From Microbacterium sp. YJN-G (lineage in GTDB: Bacteria > Actinomycetota > Actinomycetes > Actinomycetales > Microbacteriaceae), in NCBI RefSeq assembly GCF_015040615.1, contig NZ_CP060402.1, positions 2,232,001 to 2,296,000 of the forward strand: a DNA stretch of 64,000 bases, written 5' to 3'. Shown piece by piece: positions 55,001 through 61,930 of this stretch. Made by a program: the position numbers and the translations under genes. Each line of letters starts with the position of its first letter. Position 1 is the stretch's first letter. The notes below the pieces were generated by a model. The model ran no database searches, was not told the DNA's origin, and saw only the letters and a program-made list of their open reading frames with translations.

Positions 55001-56069
55001 GGACGAGCGCGGCCGCGTCGCCGGCTCCGATCGGGACCTCGCCACCCTGCAGCAGCGGCTGTCGGATCGGTCGCGGCAGAGCGTCGCCCGCTCGATCGCG
55101 AAGAACAGCAGCGACGCTTCGACCGGCTCAGCGACCCAATCCATACCGGCTGCGCTTCGCGGGTCCCTGAGCCCGTCGAAGGGCCCGACCGCCATCGAAC
55201 GCGACAACCTGACGGACTGGACGTTCGGCGAGCTGCCCGAGGTGCTCGACACCAAGGTCGCCGGCGGCGTCGTGCGCGGGTACCCCGCGATCGTCGACCG
55301 CGGCACCTCGGTGTCGGTGCGGCTGGAGGCGACCGCGGATGCCGCGGCATTCGCGACCCGTGACGGGGTGCTGCGCCTGGTGCTGCTGAACGTCCCCTCC
55401 CCCGCCTCGTACGTGCAGAACCACCTCACCGCTCCCGAGAAGCTGGCGCTGGCCGCCTCACCGTATCAGAACGTCGCGGCGCTGATCGAGGATGCCCGCA
55501 CGGCCGTGGTGCGCCACCTGATCGAGGCCGAGGTGACAGGCTCCGCGGCCCGGATCCGCACCGAGGAGGAGTTCCGCCGGGTGCGGGATGCCGTGAACGC
55601 CGCGCTCGTGGATCAGCTGTTCGCGTGCGTGTCGCTGGTCGCCCGCATCCTCACGAAGGTCCGCGACGTGGAGCGCGGGATCAAGTCGCAGAACTCGCTC
55701 GCGCTGCTCGGCCCGCTGAACGACATCCGCTCCCAGCTGGCCGGCCTCATCCGCCCCGGTTTCATCTCGGCCACCGGCATCGAGCGCCTCGCGCACCTGC
55801 CGCGGTACCTGGACGGGATGCTCGATCGCCTGAAGACGCTCGAGAACGACCCCGGCAAGGACCGCACCCGGATGACGGAGTACGAGCGCGTGGCGAAGGC
55901 GTTCGAGGATGCCGGTGGCGCCATTCCGCTCCCCGCAGACGCACCCGCCGCGCTCGCCGAGGTGCGCTGGCTGCTCGAGGAGTACCGGGTGAGCGTGTTC
56001 GCCCAGCGCCTGGGCACCGCGCAGCCCGTGTCGCCGCAGCGGATCATGAAGGCCCTCGCAGCGCGCTGA
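52008..56069 (+). CDS. hrpA: ATP-dependent RNA helicase HrpA (DEAH/RHA)
   Basis: A 1353-aa DEAH-box helicase; E. coli HrpA (~1300 aa) rescues stalled ribosomes. Walker A GATGSGKTTQLPK, DEAH in IIDEAHERSLNVDFLLGYL, SAT (ITSATIDPE) and motif VI (NQRSGRAGRTSDG). Winged-helix/ratchet region, then the HrpA-specific C terminus (FWRSNAELRRRLEKLEERERRRDILAGDEAV ...). Six repeat-derived inserts lie in frame at residues ~432-441, 579-598, 632-640, 1035-1044 and 1051-1060, between domains. ATG 52008 follows GGAGGG and TACGAT (51994-51999). Confidence 0.93.
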   Translation: MSSQGADSSPVILYPPELPVSAARDEIAAAIRDHQVVIVAGATGSGKTTQLPKICLELGRERIAHTQPRRLAARTIAERVAEELHVELGGIVGYKVRFTDQVSDATRIALMTDGILLNEIHRDRLLRRYDTIIIDEAHERSLNVDFLLGYLRRILPERPDLKVIITSATIDPESFAAHFADAAGEPAPIIEVSGRTYPVEIRYRPLVDENEEESDATGKDPEDEVSAIVAALRELDREAPGDVLAFLPGEAEIRDAADAVRGAYRSSTAPVEVLPLYGRLSAAEQHRVFEPSKVAGVRRRVVLATNVAETSLTVPGIKYVIDTGTARISRYSARSKVQRLPIEAVSQASANQRSGRAGRTSDGIAIRLYSEDDFDRRPEFTEPEILRTSLASVVLQMLSLGFGDIAEFPFLTPPDSRGVKAALDLLTEIGAVDPSTGSGTQGSKAPRLTKIGRDISRMPMDPRFARMLVEASRAGSQTLASVMPIVAGLSIQDVRERPSADAPQSVRDEADRMHARFIDPTSDFLTLLNLWNHLREQQKELGSSAFRRMCRSEHLNYVRVREWFDVHRQLRTLVKTPARSLSERSETKRVERAQRVETDHSAPSADADAVHRAILSGLLSQIGILDERTSANGSLSLSKGSKDKPKRRIAEYRGARGIRFSIFPGSGLRKKSPQAVMAAEIVETSRTFARTVAAIDPAWAEALAGDLAKRQISEPHWSKDAGAAVAYEKVTLFGVEIIPRRRVQFARIDRAGARELFLRHALVEGEWDPSRIDKRVSAFWRSNAELRRRLEKLEERERRRDILAGDEAVFAFYDERIPHDVFDVRSFEKWWRDALAQTPKLLVMRESDLLEDDDRADQSEFPTRWTQGDQVLGLAYRFEPGTEDDGVSVVLPLALLQQIRDTGFDWQVPGLRAELITGLLRALPKAIRRHVIPAADWAEKFGEQLADDGPEKHGGVPERSLKEALARLIQPLANQPVSASDFDDERVPGHLRMNFRAVDERGRVAGSDRDLATLQQRLSDRSRQSVARSIAKNSSDASTGSATQSIPAALRGSLSPSKGPTAIERDNLTDWTFGELPEVLDTKVAGGVVRGYPAIVDRGTSVSVRLEATADAAAFATRDGVLRLVLLNVPSPASYVQNHLTAPEKLALAASPYQNVAALIEDARTAVVRHLIEAEVTGSAARIRTEEEFRRVRDAVNAALVDQLFACVSLVARILTKVRDVERGIKSQNSLALLGPLNDIRSQLAGLIRPGFISATGIERLAHLPRYLDGMLDRLKTLENDPGKDRTRMTEYERVAKAFEDAGGAIPLPADAPAALAEVRWLLEEYRVSVFAQRLGTAQPVSPQRIMKALAAR
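53305..53332 (+). repeat. Dispersed repeat copy e inside hrpA
   Basis: ACCCTTCGACAGGCTCAGGG then ACCCAGGG; read in frame as PSTGSGTQG. Confidence 0.88.
53746..53801 (+). repeat. Second repeat family: two tandem 28-bp copies inside hrpA
   Basis: CGTTGAGCGAGCGGAGCGAG + ACGAAACG (53746-53773) is followed at once by CGTTGAGCGAGCGCAGCGCG + TCGAAACG (53774-53801). Read in frame as a charged Ser/Glu/Arg-rich insert. A related sequence (minus strand, CGAGCGAACGGAGTGAGCCG) lies between ispE and the aldo/keto reductase at about 34137-34157. Confidence 0.82.
53904..53926 (-). repeat. Dispersed repeat copy f inside hrpA (reverse)
   Basis: GGGTCCCTGAGCCTGTCGAA then GGG; read in frame as SLSLSKG. Confidence 0.85.
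55115..55186. repeat. Inverted pair of dispersed repeats (copies g and h) inside hrpA
   Basis: Copy g (CGCTTCGACCGGCTCAGCGA + CCCA, 55115-55138) and the oppositely oriented copy h (GGGTCCCTGAGCCCGTCGAA + GGGCCC, 55161-55186) face each other across 22 bases and could form a hairpin in DNA or mRNA. Together they add about 24 in-frame residues. Confidence 0.85.
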
Positions 56070-56107
56070 GCGGCGCACTGAGCGGGATCTCGGGCTAGCC
56101 TGGCTGC

Positions 56108-57052
56108 ATGGCTCGCGCGATCGTCCACACCGAACTCGGCTCCCCTGACGTCCTCCGGCTCGTCGAGATCCCCGATCCTGTCGCCGCCCCCGGCGAAGTG
56201 GTCGTGCGGATCGAGGCCGCCGGAGTGAATCCCATCGACATCAAGCAGCGCGCCGGGATCCGGCCGCTGCCCCCGATCGTCGAACCGCGGCACGTCGGCT
56301 TCGACGGCGCGGGCGTGATCACCTCCCTCGGCGACGGCGTCACCGGCTACGCGGTCGGCGACCGCGTGGCGATTCATGACACCCGCGGCACCTATGCCTC
56401 AGCGCTGCGGGTGCCCGTCGGCAACCTCGCCCGGCTGCTCGACGGTGTCACCTCGGCCGAGGGCGCCGCCCTCGGCATCCCGGTGGGCACTGCCTACCAG
56501 TCGCTGCGCTCGCTCGCCGTCCGCAAGGGCGAGACCCTGCTCGTGCACGCCGGCTCCGGCGCGGTCGGTCAGGCCGCGGTGCAGTTCGCGGTTCTATGGG
56601 GCGCGACCGTGATCGCCACGGGCAGCCCGGAGCGGCACGATCAGCTCCGCTCGCTCGGCGCGATCCCCGTCGCCTACGGCGAGGGGCTCGCCGACCGGGT
56701 GCGCGAGGCCGCACCGCAGGGCGTCGACGTCGCCCTGGACTGCGCGGGCACCGACGAGGCCATCCAGGTCTCGCTCGAGCTGGTCGCCGACCGCAACCGG
56801 ATCGCCACGATCGTGCGCGGACCGGATGCCGCCGAGTTCGGCATCCGCGCGTTCTCGGGCGGCAGCCCGATCCCGCTCACCGATGAGGAGCTGGAGTGGC
56901 GGCGCGAGGCGGTGTCGCTGGCGATCAACCTCATCGAGGCGGGCGACTTCCAGGTCGAGCTGGGCACGGAGCTTCCGCTGGCCGAGGCGGCGCGCGCACA
57001 CGAGCTGATCGAGCAGCACGCGTCCTCGGGCAAGATCATCCTGATCCCCTGA
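56108..57052 (+). CDS. Quinone oxidoreductase-like MDR protein (zinc-independent)
   Basis: A 314-aa medium-chain dehydrogenase/reductase. Catalytic-domain start GEVVVRIEAAGVNPIDIKQRAG. No Zn-ligand Cys cluster, so QOR/zeta-crystallin subgroup. NADPH motif LLVHAGSGAVGQAAVQFA and C-terminal HELIEQHASSGKIILIP. ATG 56108 has TAGCCT (56096-56101) six bases upstream. It follows hrpA by 38 bp but probably has its own leaderless promoter. Substrate (quinone or enal) unassigned. Confidence 0.9.
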   Translation: MARAIVHTELGSPDVLRLVEIPDPVAAPGEVVVRIEAAGVNPIDIKQRAGIRPLPPIVEPRHVGFDGAGVITSLGDGVTGYAVGDRVAIHDTRGTYASALRVPVGNLARLLDGVTSAEGAALGIPVGTAYQSLRSLAVRKGETLLVHAGSGAVGQAAVQFAVLWGATVIATGSPERHDQLRSLGAIPVAYGEGLADRVREAAPQGVDVALDCAGTDEAIQVSLELVADRNRIATIVRGPDAAEFGIRAFSGGSPIPLTDEELEWRREAVSLAINLIEAGDFQVELGTELPLAEAARAHELIEQHASSGKIILIP

Positions 57053-57062
57053 CGCCGGTCAA

Positions 57063-57092
57063 CCCGGCCCCGCCGACGCCGGCGGGGCCGGG
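57063..57092. terminator. Bidirectional terminator hairpin
   Basis: Perfect 13-bp stem CCCGGCCCCGCCG / CGGCGGGGCCGGG with an ACGC loop, between the convergent quinone oxidoreductase and LLM oxidoreductase genes. Confidence 0.82.
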
Positions 57093-57113
57093 CTCAGACC
57101 GGCTCAGGCCGGC

Positions 57114-58226
57114 TCAGGCCGCCGCGCGCGCCTCGTCACGCAACCGGGCGCCCTCGCGCAGCAGCGGGATGAGCTCGCGCCCCCAGTCGCGCACGTCGCC
57201 GAGCGGGTCGAAGCCGCGGATGAGGAATCGCGTGACGCCCAGGTCGTAGTACTTCAGCAGCGCCTCGGCCACCTGCTCCGGCGTGCCCACCGGTGCGGTG
57301 GAGTTGCCGGCCGGGCCCATGAGCCGCGTGATGCCGAGCCACAGCCGCTCGTCGTGCACATCCCCGCGCTGGGCGTGCTGCTGCAGCAGATCGGCCGACA
57401 GCGAGGTCTGCTCGCGGTGCAGCGGCTTGCTGAAGGCGAGCGTGTCACCGGTCGCCGACCGCGCCTTGAGCTCGGCGGCCTCGGCGTAGATCCGATCGGC
57501 CCGCGCCCAGGCCTCCTCCTCGGTGTCGGCGATGATGGGCCGGGTCGACAGGCTGAAGTCGATGTGACGACCGACCCTGGCCGCGGCGGCACGGATGGTG
57601 CGGATGTGCTCGGCGACATCGGCCAGCGGCTCGCCGAACAGCATGTAGACGTCGGCGCCGTTCGCACCGACCTCGACGGCCCCCTCGGAGAGCCCGCCGA
57701 AGAAGATCGGGATGCCGGCCTCGGTAGCGGGCTTCACGGCCGAGAAGGCCCCCTCGAAGCGGTAGAAGTCACCGGAGTAGTCGAACGGGTCGGTCTCGGT
57801 GAGCGTGCGACGCAGCACGTCGATGAACTCGCCGGTGCGGCGGTACCGGTCGCCCTTCTCGCTGAAGTCGCCGTCGCGGCGCTGGTCGGCTTCGCTTCCG
57901 CCGGAGATGTGGTGGATGGCGACCCGGCCGCCGCCGGTGAGGTGGTCGAGCGTGGCGAGCTTGCGCGCGACGATCGTCGGGGCGACGAAGCCCGGCCGGT
58001 GGGCGATGAGCACCTTGAGCCGTTCCGTGGCGTGCAGGGCCGCGGCGGCCACGGCGAAGCCGTCGGGCGAGCTGGCGCTGTAGCCGATCAGCACACGATC
58101 GAATCCGGCCTCCTCGTGCGCGCGGGAGAACTCCTTCACGTAGCCGGGGTCGACGACCGGCCCGTCCACGGTCTTCGTCTCCGACCCTGCGGTCGTGGCG
58201 ATCATTCCGAGCAGTTCGATGGGCAT
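57114..58226 (-). CDS. LLM-class flavin-dependent monooxygenase (SsuD-like)
   Basis: A 370-aa luciferase-like TIM-barrel monooxygenase using reduced FMN. LLGMIATTAGSETK at the N terminus, VLIAHRPGFVAPTIVARKLATLDHLTGGGRVAIHHISGG (typical of SsuD/DszA-type enzymes), GIPIFFGGLSEGAVEVGANGADVYMLFGEP, and LGVTRFLIRGFDPL. It sits one base after the ABC-transporter ATPase and in the same direction, so the transporter probably imports its substrate. Organosulfur or another heteroatom compound is a reasonable guess, not shown by sequence. Confidence 0.9.
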   Translation of the reverse strand: MPIELLGMIATTAGSETKTVDGPVVDPGYVKEFSRAHEEAGFDRVLIGYSASSPDGFAVAAAALHATERLKVLIAHRPGFVAPTIVARKLATLDHLTGGGRVAIHHISGGSEADQRRDGDFSEKGDRYRRTGEFIDVLRRTLTETDPFDYSGDFYRFEGAFSAVKPATEAGIPIFFGGLSEGAVEVGANGADVYMLFGEPLADVAEHIRTIRAAAARVGRHIDFSLSTRPIIADTEEEAWARADRIYAEAAELKARSATGDTLAFSKPLHREQTSLSADLLQQHAQRGDVHDERLWLGITRLMGPAGNSTAPVGTPEQVAEALLKYYDLGVTRFLIRGFDPLGDVRDWGRELIPLLREGARLRDEARAAA

Positions 58227-58227
58227 G

Positions 58228-59067
58228 TCAGCTCCTGACGGTGACGTTGCGGTGGTCGGCGCCCGGGCGGTGGTGCGGGCCCGGACGGTTGGGACGGGGG
58301 ATGTCGATCACGGGGACCGAATCGATCAGCAGCCGGGTGTACGGATGCTGCGGCTTCGCCACGACCTGATGGGTCAGGCCGTCCTCGACGATGTGGCCGC
58401 GGTGCAGCACCACCAGCCGGTCGCTCATGGCCGCGAGCGAGCCGATGTCGTGCGAGATGACGAGCATGGCCAGCTCGTCTCCTCGCCGGCGTCGCAGCGC
58501 GATGAGCGCCTGCACCACGCGGTCGCGGCTGGCGGCGTCAAGGGCGCTCACCGGCTCGTCGAGCACCAGCAGACGCGGCTCGACGAGCAGGGCACGGGCG
58601 ATCGCCGCGCGCTGACGCTGGCCACCGCTGAGACCTGAGGGCAGCCGCTCGAGCAGATCATCGGTGAGGCCGACGGCGTCTACGGCTTCCGCGATGCGCT
58701 CGGCCGCCTCGGCCGCGGGGACGCGGGCGATGCGCAGACCCTCGGCGATCGAGTCGGCGATGCGGATGCCGGGATCGAGCGAGCGCAGCGGGTCCTGGAA
58801 GACGTACTGCACGGCGCCCGAGCGCCGCCAGCGGCGCAGGGCCCCACCGCGCAGCCGGGTGATGTCCTGGCCGTCGACGAGGATCCGCCCGTCTGCCGCG
58901 TCGACAGTGCGCAGCACGGCCTTCGCAAGCGTCGTCTTCCCTGATCCGGATTCGCCGACGACGCCGACGACCTGCCCCGGCCGCACGGTCAGCGACAGCC
59001 CGTCGAGCACGCGGACCCGGCCGTAGTCGACGGCGAGATCGGCCAGTTCGAGCGTCGGGGTGGTCAT
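58228..59067 (-). CDS. Peptide/nickel-type ABC transporter ATP-binding protein (DppF/OppF-like)
   Basis: A 279-aa ATPase. Walker A GESGSGKTTLAKAVL, signature LSGGQRQRAAIARALL, Walker B RLLVLDEPVSALD, H-loop VISHD, with the oligopeptide-importer tail HPYTRLLIDSVP. C-terminal His/Pro-rich extension (RPNRPGPHHRPGADHRN). The ATG overlaps the upstream ATPase stop (ATGA at 59064-59067). Confidence 0.92.
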   Translation of the reverse strand: MTTPTLELADLAVDYGRVRVLDGLSLTVRPGQVVGVVGESGSGKTTLAKAVLRTVDAADGRILVDGQDITRLRGGALRRWRRSGAVQYVFQDPLRSLDPGIRIADSIAEGLRIARVPAAEAAERIAEAVDAVGLTDDLLERLPSGLSGGQRQRAAIARALLVEPRLLVLDEPVSALDAASRDRVVQALIALRRRRGDELAMLVISHDIGSLAAMSDRLVVLHRGHIVEDGLTHQVVAKPQHPYTRLLIDSVPVIDIPRPNRPGPHHRPGADHRNVTVRS

Positions 59068-59987
59068 GGCAGGAACCTCTCGAGACCGTATGCGGCGTGC
59101 GCGGTCAGCAGCGAGCGGGTGTACGGATGCCCGGGGGCACGCAGCACGCGCGACGTGGAGCCGCCCTCGACGACCTTCCCGTCGCGGAACACGAGCACCC
59201 TCTCGCAGACCTGCGCCACGACGGCGAGGTCGTGCGAGACGAGGATGAGGGCGAGTCCGCGCTCGCGCCGCAGGCGTGCGAGCAGGTCGAGCAGCTCGGC
59301 CTGGACGGTCACGTCGAGGGCGGTGGTGGCCTCGTCGGCGATGAGCAGGGCGGGGTCGGCGGCGAGCGCCATCGCGATGAGCACGCGCTGCAGCATCCCG
59401 CCCGAGAGTTCGACCACGCGCTGTCGCAGCACGAGATCGACGCGGCGGATGCCGAGGTCGTCGAGCAGTTCACGGGCGCGCGCCTTCGTCTGCGCGCGCG
59501 GCACCCCGGCGGTGACGCGCAGGGCCTCTTCGAGCTGGGCGCCGACGGGGATCGCGGGGTTGAGGTAGGAGGCGGGGTCCTGGAAGACGGCGCCGACGCG
59601 GGTGCCGCGCACCGCGCGCCATTCCCGCTCGGAGGCGGCGGTCAGGTCACGCCCGTCGAGACGGATGCTGCCGCCGGCGACGTCGACGCCGGCGGGGAGG
59701 ATGCCGAGCAGCGCACGGCACGTGAGGGTCTTGCCGCTGCCGGACTCCCCCACGACGCCCAGCGCCTCGCCGGGTCGCACCGACAGGGAGACACCGTGCA
59801 CGAGTTCGGTGCCGTCGGTCGCCGAGAGCACGAGTCGTTCGATCTCGGCGAGGGCGGGACGCACGACGCTGCCCTCGTCGAAGGAGGGTGTGAGAGGGAT
59901 GCCGGTGGGCGAAGTCCGCAGATCGGCGTCGGCGAGCGCGCCGGTGCGAATTCCCGGGGACGGTGCGGCGAGGTCGAGCTCAGGCAT
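59064..59987 (-). CDS. Peptide/nickel-type ABC transporter ATP-binding protein (DppD/OppD-like)
   Basis: A 307-aa ATPase. Walker A GESGSGKTLTCRALLG, signature LSGGMLQRVLIAMAL, Walker B LLIADEATTALDVTVQ, tail HPYTRSLL. About 48 extra residues precede the ATPase core (MPELDLAAPSPGIRTGALAD ...), unusual for the family; the true start could lie further in. Overlaps the upstream permease by 8 bases. Confidence 0.9.
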   Translation of the reverse strand: MPELDLAAPSPGIRTGALADADLRTSPTGIPLTPSFDEGSVVRPALAEIERLVLSATDGTELVHGVSLSVRPGEALGVVGESGSGKTLTCRALLGILPAGVDVAGGSIRLDGRDLTAASEREWRAVRGTRVGAVFQDPASYLNPAIPVGAQLEEALRVTAGVPRAQTKARARELLDDLGIRRVDLVLRQRVVELSGGMLQRVLIAMALAADPALLIADEATTALDVTVQAELLDLLARLRRERGLALILVSHDLAVVAQVCERVLVFRDGKVVEGGSTSRVLRAPGHPYTRSLLTAHAAYGLERFLP

Positions 59988-60897
59988 CCGCGGTCTCCTT
60001 CCTCGTCGATCGGGTTCGGATACGCCGCGGTGCGGCGTCGCCGAGACGATCGCGCACGGCGTCGGCGAGCAGGTTGAGCGCGCCGACCGTGATCACGATG
60101 GCCAGCGCCGGCGCCAGCGGCCCTTCGGGACGCTGCGCGAGATAGCCGAGGTCGCTGGCGAGCATCCCTCCCCAGGTCGGGGCGGGCGGCTGCACGCCGA
60201 TGCCGAGGAAGGTCAGTGAGGCGACGGCCAGCAGCGCGGCTCCGAGGCTGCTGATCGCCGCGATCACCAGGGTCGGTGCCACCTGGCGCCAGACGTGCCT
60301 GCCGAGGATCCACCAGGCCGACGCCCCCAGCAGCGTGGCCGCCTCGACGTACTGGGCGTCGCGCACGCGCAGCGTGGCGGCCCGCGAGACGCGGAAGAAT
60401 CCGGGTGCCAGCAGCAGGCCGATCGCCGTGGTGGCCTGCACGAGTCCGTTGCCCAGCAGCGCGGCGAACACGATGGCGAACAGGATGAACGGCAGCGCGA
60501 GCAGCGCGTCGACTATCCGCAGCGCCAGCCACTCGCCGACCCGCGGGAGGAACGCGCTGAGGGCGCCTGGCAGCGCACCGGTCAGCAGGCCGAGCAGGGT
60601 GGCGGCCAGGGCACTCAGCAGTGAGGCGGGCGCTCCGGCGAGCAGACGCGCGAGCACATCGCGACCGAGGTAGTCGGTGCCCAGCAGGTGGTCGGGCGAC
60701 GAGCCGATCAGGGCGTGCGCGGTGTCCTGGGCGAGAGGGTCGTAGGGGGCCAGTGCGGGTCCGGCGACGGCCAGCACGGCCACGACGGCCACCACGCCGA
60801 GCGCGAGACGCACGGTCCAGGCGCCGCGGCGGCCGGCGCGCGTTCGGCCAGCGAGCGTTCGGCCAACGTGCGTTCGGCCAGTGCGGATGCTGCTCAT
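59980..60897 (-). CDS. Peptide/nickel-type ABC transporter permease (DppC-like)
   Basis: A 305-aa permease with ~6 helices. Characteristic YDPLAQD ... LLGTDYLGRDVLARLLAG, and the coupling loop VRDAQYVEAATLLGASAWWILGRHVWRQ. The N terminus (residues ~4-24) is an Arg/Gly/Thr-rich stretch GRTHVGRTLAGRTRAGRRG encoded by ~15-bp tandem repeats (60840-60885). ATG overlaps the DppB-like stop (ATGA). Confidence 0.92.
   Translation of the reverse strand: MSSIRTGRTHVGRTLAGRTRAGRRGAWTVRLALGVVAVVAVLAVAGPALAPYDPLAQDTAHALIGSSPDHLLGTDYLGRDVLARLLAGAPASLLSALAATLLGLLTGALPGALSAFLPRVGEWLALRIVDALLALPFILFAIVFAALLGNGLVQATTAIGLLLAPGFFRVSRAATLRVRDAQYVEAATLLGASAWWILGRHVWRQVAPTLVIAAISSLGAALLAVASLTFLGIGVQPPAPTWGGMLASDLGYLAQRPEGPLAPALAIVITVGALNLLADAVRDRLGDAAPRRIRTRSTRKETADA
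60840..60885 (-). repeat. 15-bp tandem repeats in the DppC-like gene
   Basis: Units CGTTCGGCCAGCGAG, CGTTCGGCCAACGTG and CGTTCGGCCAGTGCG run in tandem (about 60841-60885). They encode repeated Gly-Arg-Thr before the first membrane helix, probably by slippage expansion. Confidence 0.8.
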
Positions 60898-61928
60898 GCG
60901 GCGCTCCGTCCTGTTCCGGTGCTGCGCCGGATGATGAGGTTCAGCACGATGCCCGAGATCACGACGACCGCGATGGCCACGAGCAGCACGCCCTGCACGA
61001 CCGGCACGTCGCCCTGCAGCGCTGAGGTGTTCGCGAGGCGGCCGAGACCGGGCATCCCGAAGATCACCTCGGTGATGACCGCGCCGCCGACCAGCCGCGG
61101 CACGTGCACGCCCAGCACGCTGAGCGCGGGTGCGGTGGCGTTGGGCAGCGCGTGGCGGAAGACGATGCGGGCGGGGCTCAGCCCGTGCACGCGCGCCCCG
61201 ACGATGTAGTTCTCCGTGAGAGCGCCCACCAGTGAGGTGCGCAGCTGCCGCGCGATGTCGGCGCCGGCGTCGAGGCTGAGCGCGAGCGAGGGCAGCACCA
61301 GGCAGGTCAGCCACGCGCCGGCATCCTTCTCGGGCGGCACGTAGCCGGCCACCGGGAACAGCGGGATCGCGTACGCGAACACGAGGATCAGGGCGATGGC
61401 GACGACGAAGGCGGGCACGGTGGTGGCGATCGTGCTGAGCACCGTGACGATGCGGTCGATCACCCCGCCGCGGGTGACGGCGGCGAGGATGCCGAGCCCG
61501 AAGCCGCCGAGCAGCGCGCACAGCGTCGCGCCGGTGGCGATCGACAGGCTGACCGGGAACGCCTGGGCGATGCTGTCGGCGACGGGGATCGTCGTGAACC
61601 AGCTCGTGCCGAGGTCTCCGGTCAGGGCAGACCCCAGCCAGTCGAAGTACCGCACCAGGAACGGCCGGTCGAGTCCGAACACGTGGTTCAGCCGGTCGAT
61701 GTCGGCCTGGGTGGCGACCTCGCCCAGGGCGACGGCCGCCGGGTTCGACCCGGATGCCGCGCCCAGGGCGAAGGTCGCGAACGTGGCGAGCACGAAGACC
61801 GTCGCCGCGGTGCCCAGCGTGGCGAGCACGGAGCCTGCGACGGCGAGCGGCGCGCGCCGCAGGACGGCGCTTCCGGTCTCGCGGACGCCGGGCTCGTGCT
61901 CGGTGCCGGATGCGGCGACGACGGTCAT
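60894..61928 (-). CDS. Peptide/nickel-type ABC transporter permease (DppB-like)
   Basis: A 344-aa permease. Six helices; conserved FGLDRPFLVRYFDWLGSALTGDLGTSW and coupling loop TENYIVGARVHGLSPARIVFRHALPN. GMPGLGRL near the C terminus is family-typical. The start is ATG 61928, two bases after the binding-protein stop; the frame is open far upstream but overlaps the binding-protein gene. Confidence 0.92.
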   Translation of the reverse strand: MTVVAASGTEHEPGVRETGSAVLRRAPLAVAGSVLATLGTAATVFVLATFATFALGAASGSNPAAVALGEVATQADIDRLNHVFGLDRPFLVRYFDWLGSALTGDLGTSWFTTIPVADSIAQAFPVSLSIATGATLCALLGGFGLGILAAVTRGGVIDRIVTVLSTIATTVPAFVVAIALILVFAYAIPLFPVAGYVPPEKDAGAWLTCLVLPSLALSLDAGADIARQLRTSLVGALTENYIVGARVHGLSPARIVFRHALPNATAPALSVLGVHVPRLVGGAVITEVIFGMPGLGRLANTSALQGDVPVVQGVLLVAIAVVVISGIVLNLIIRRSTGTGRSAA

Positions 61929-61930
61929 CC

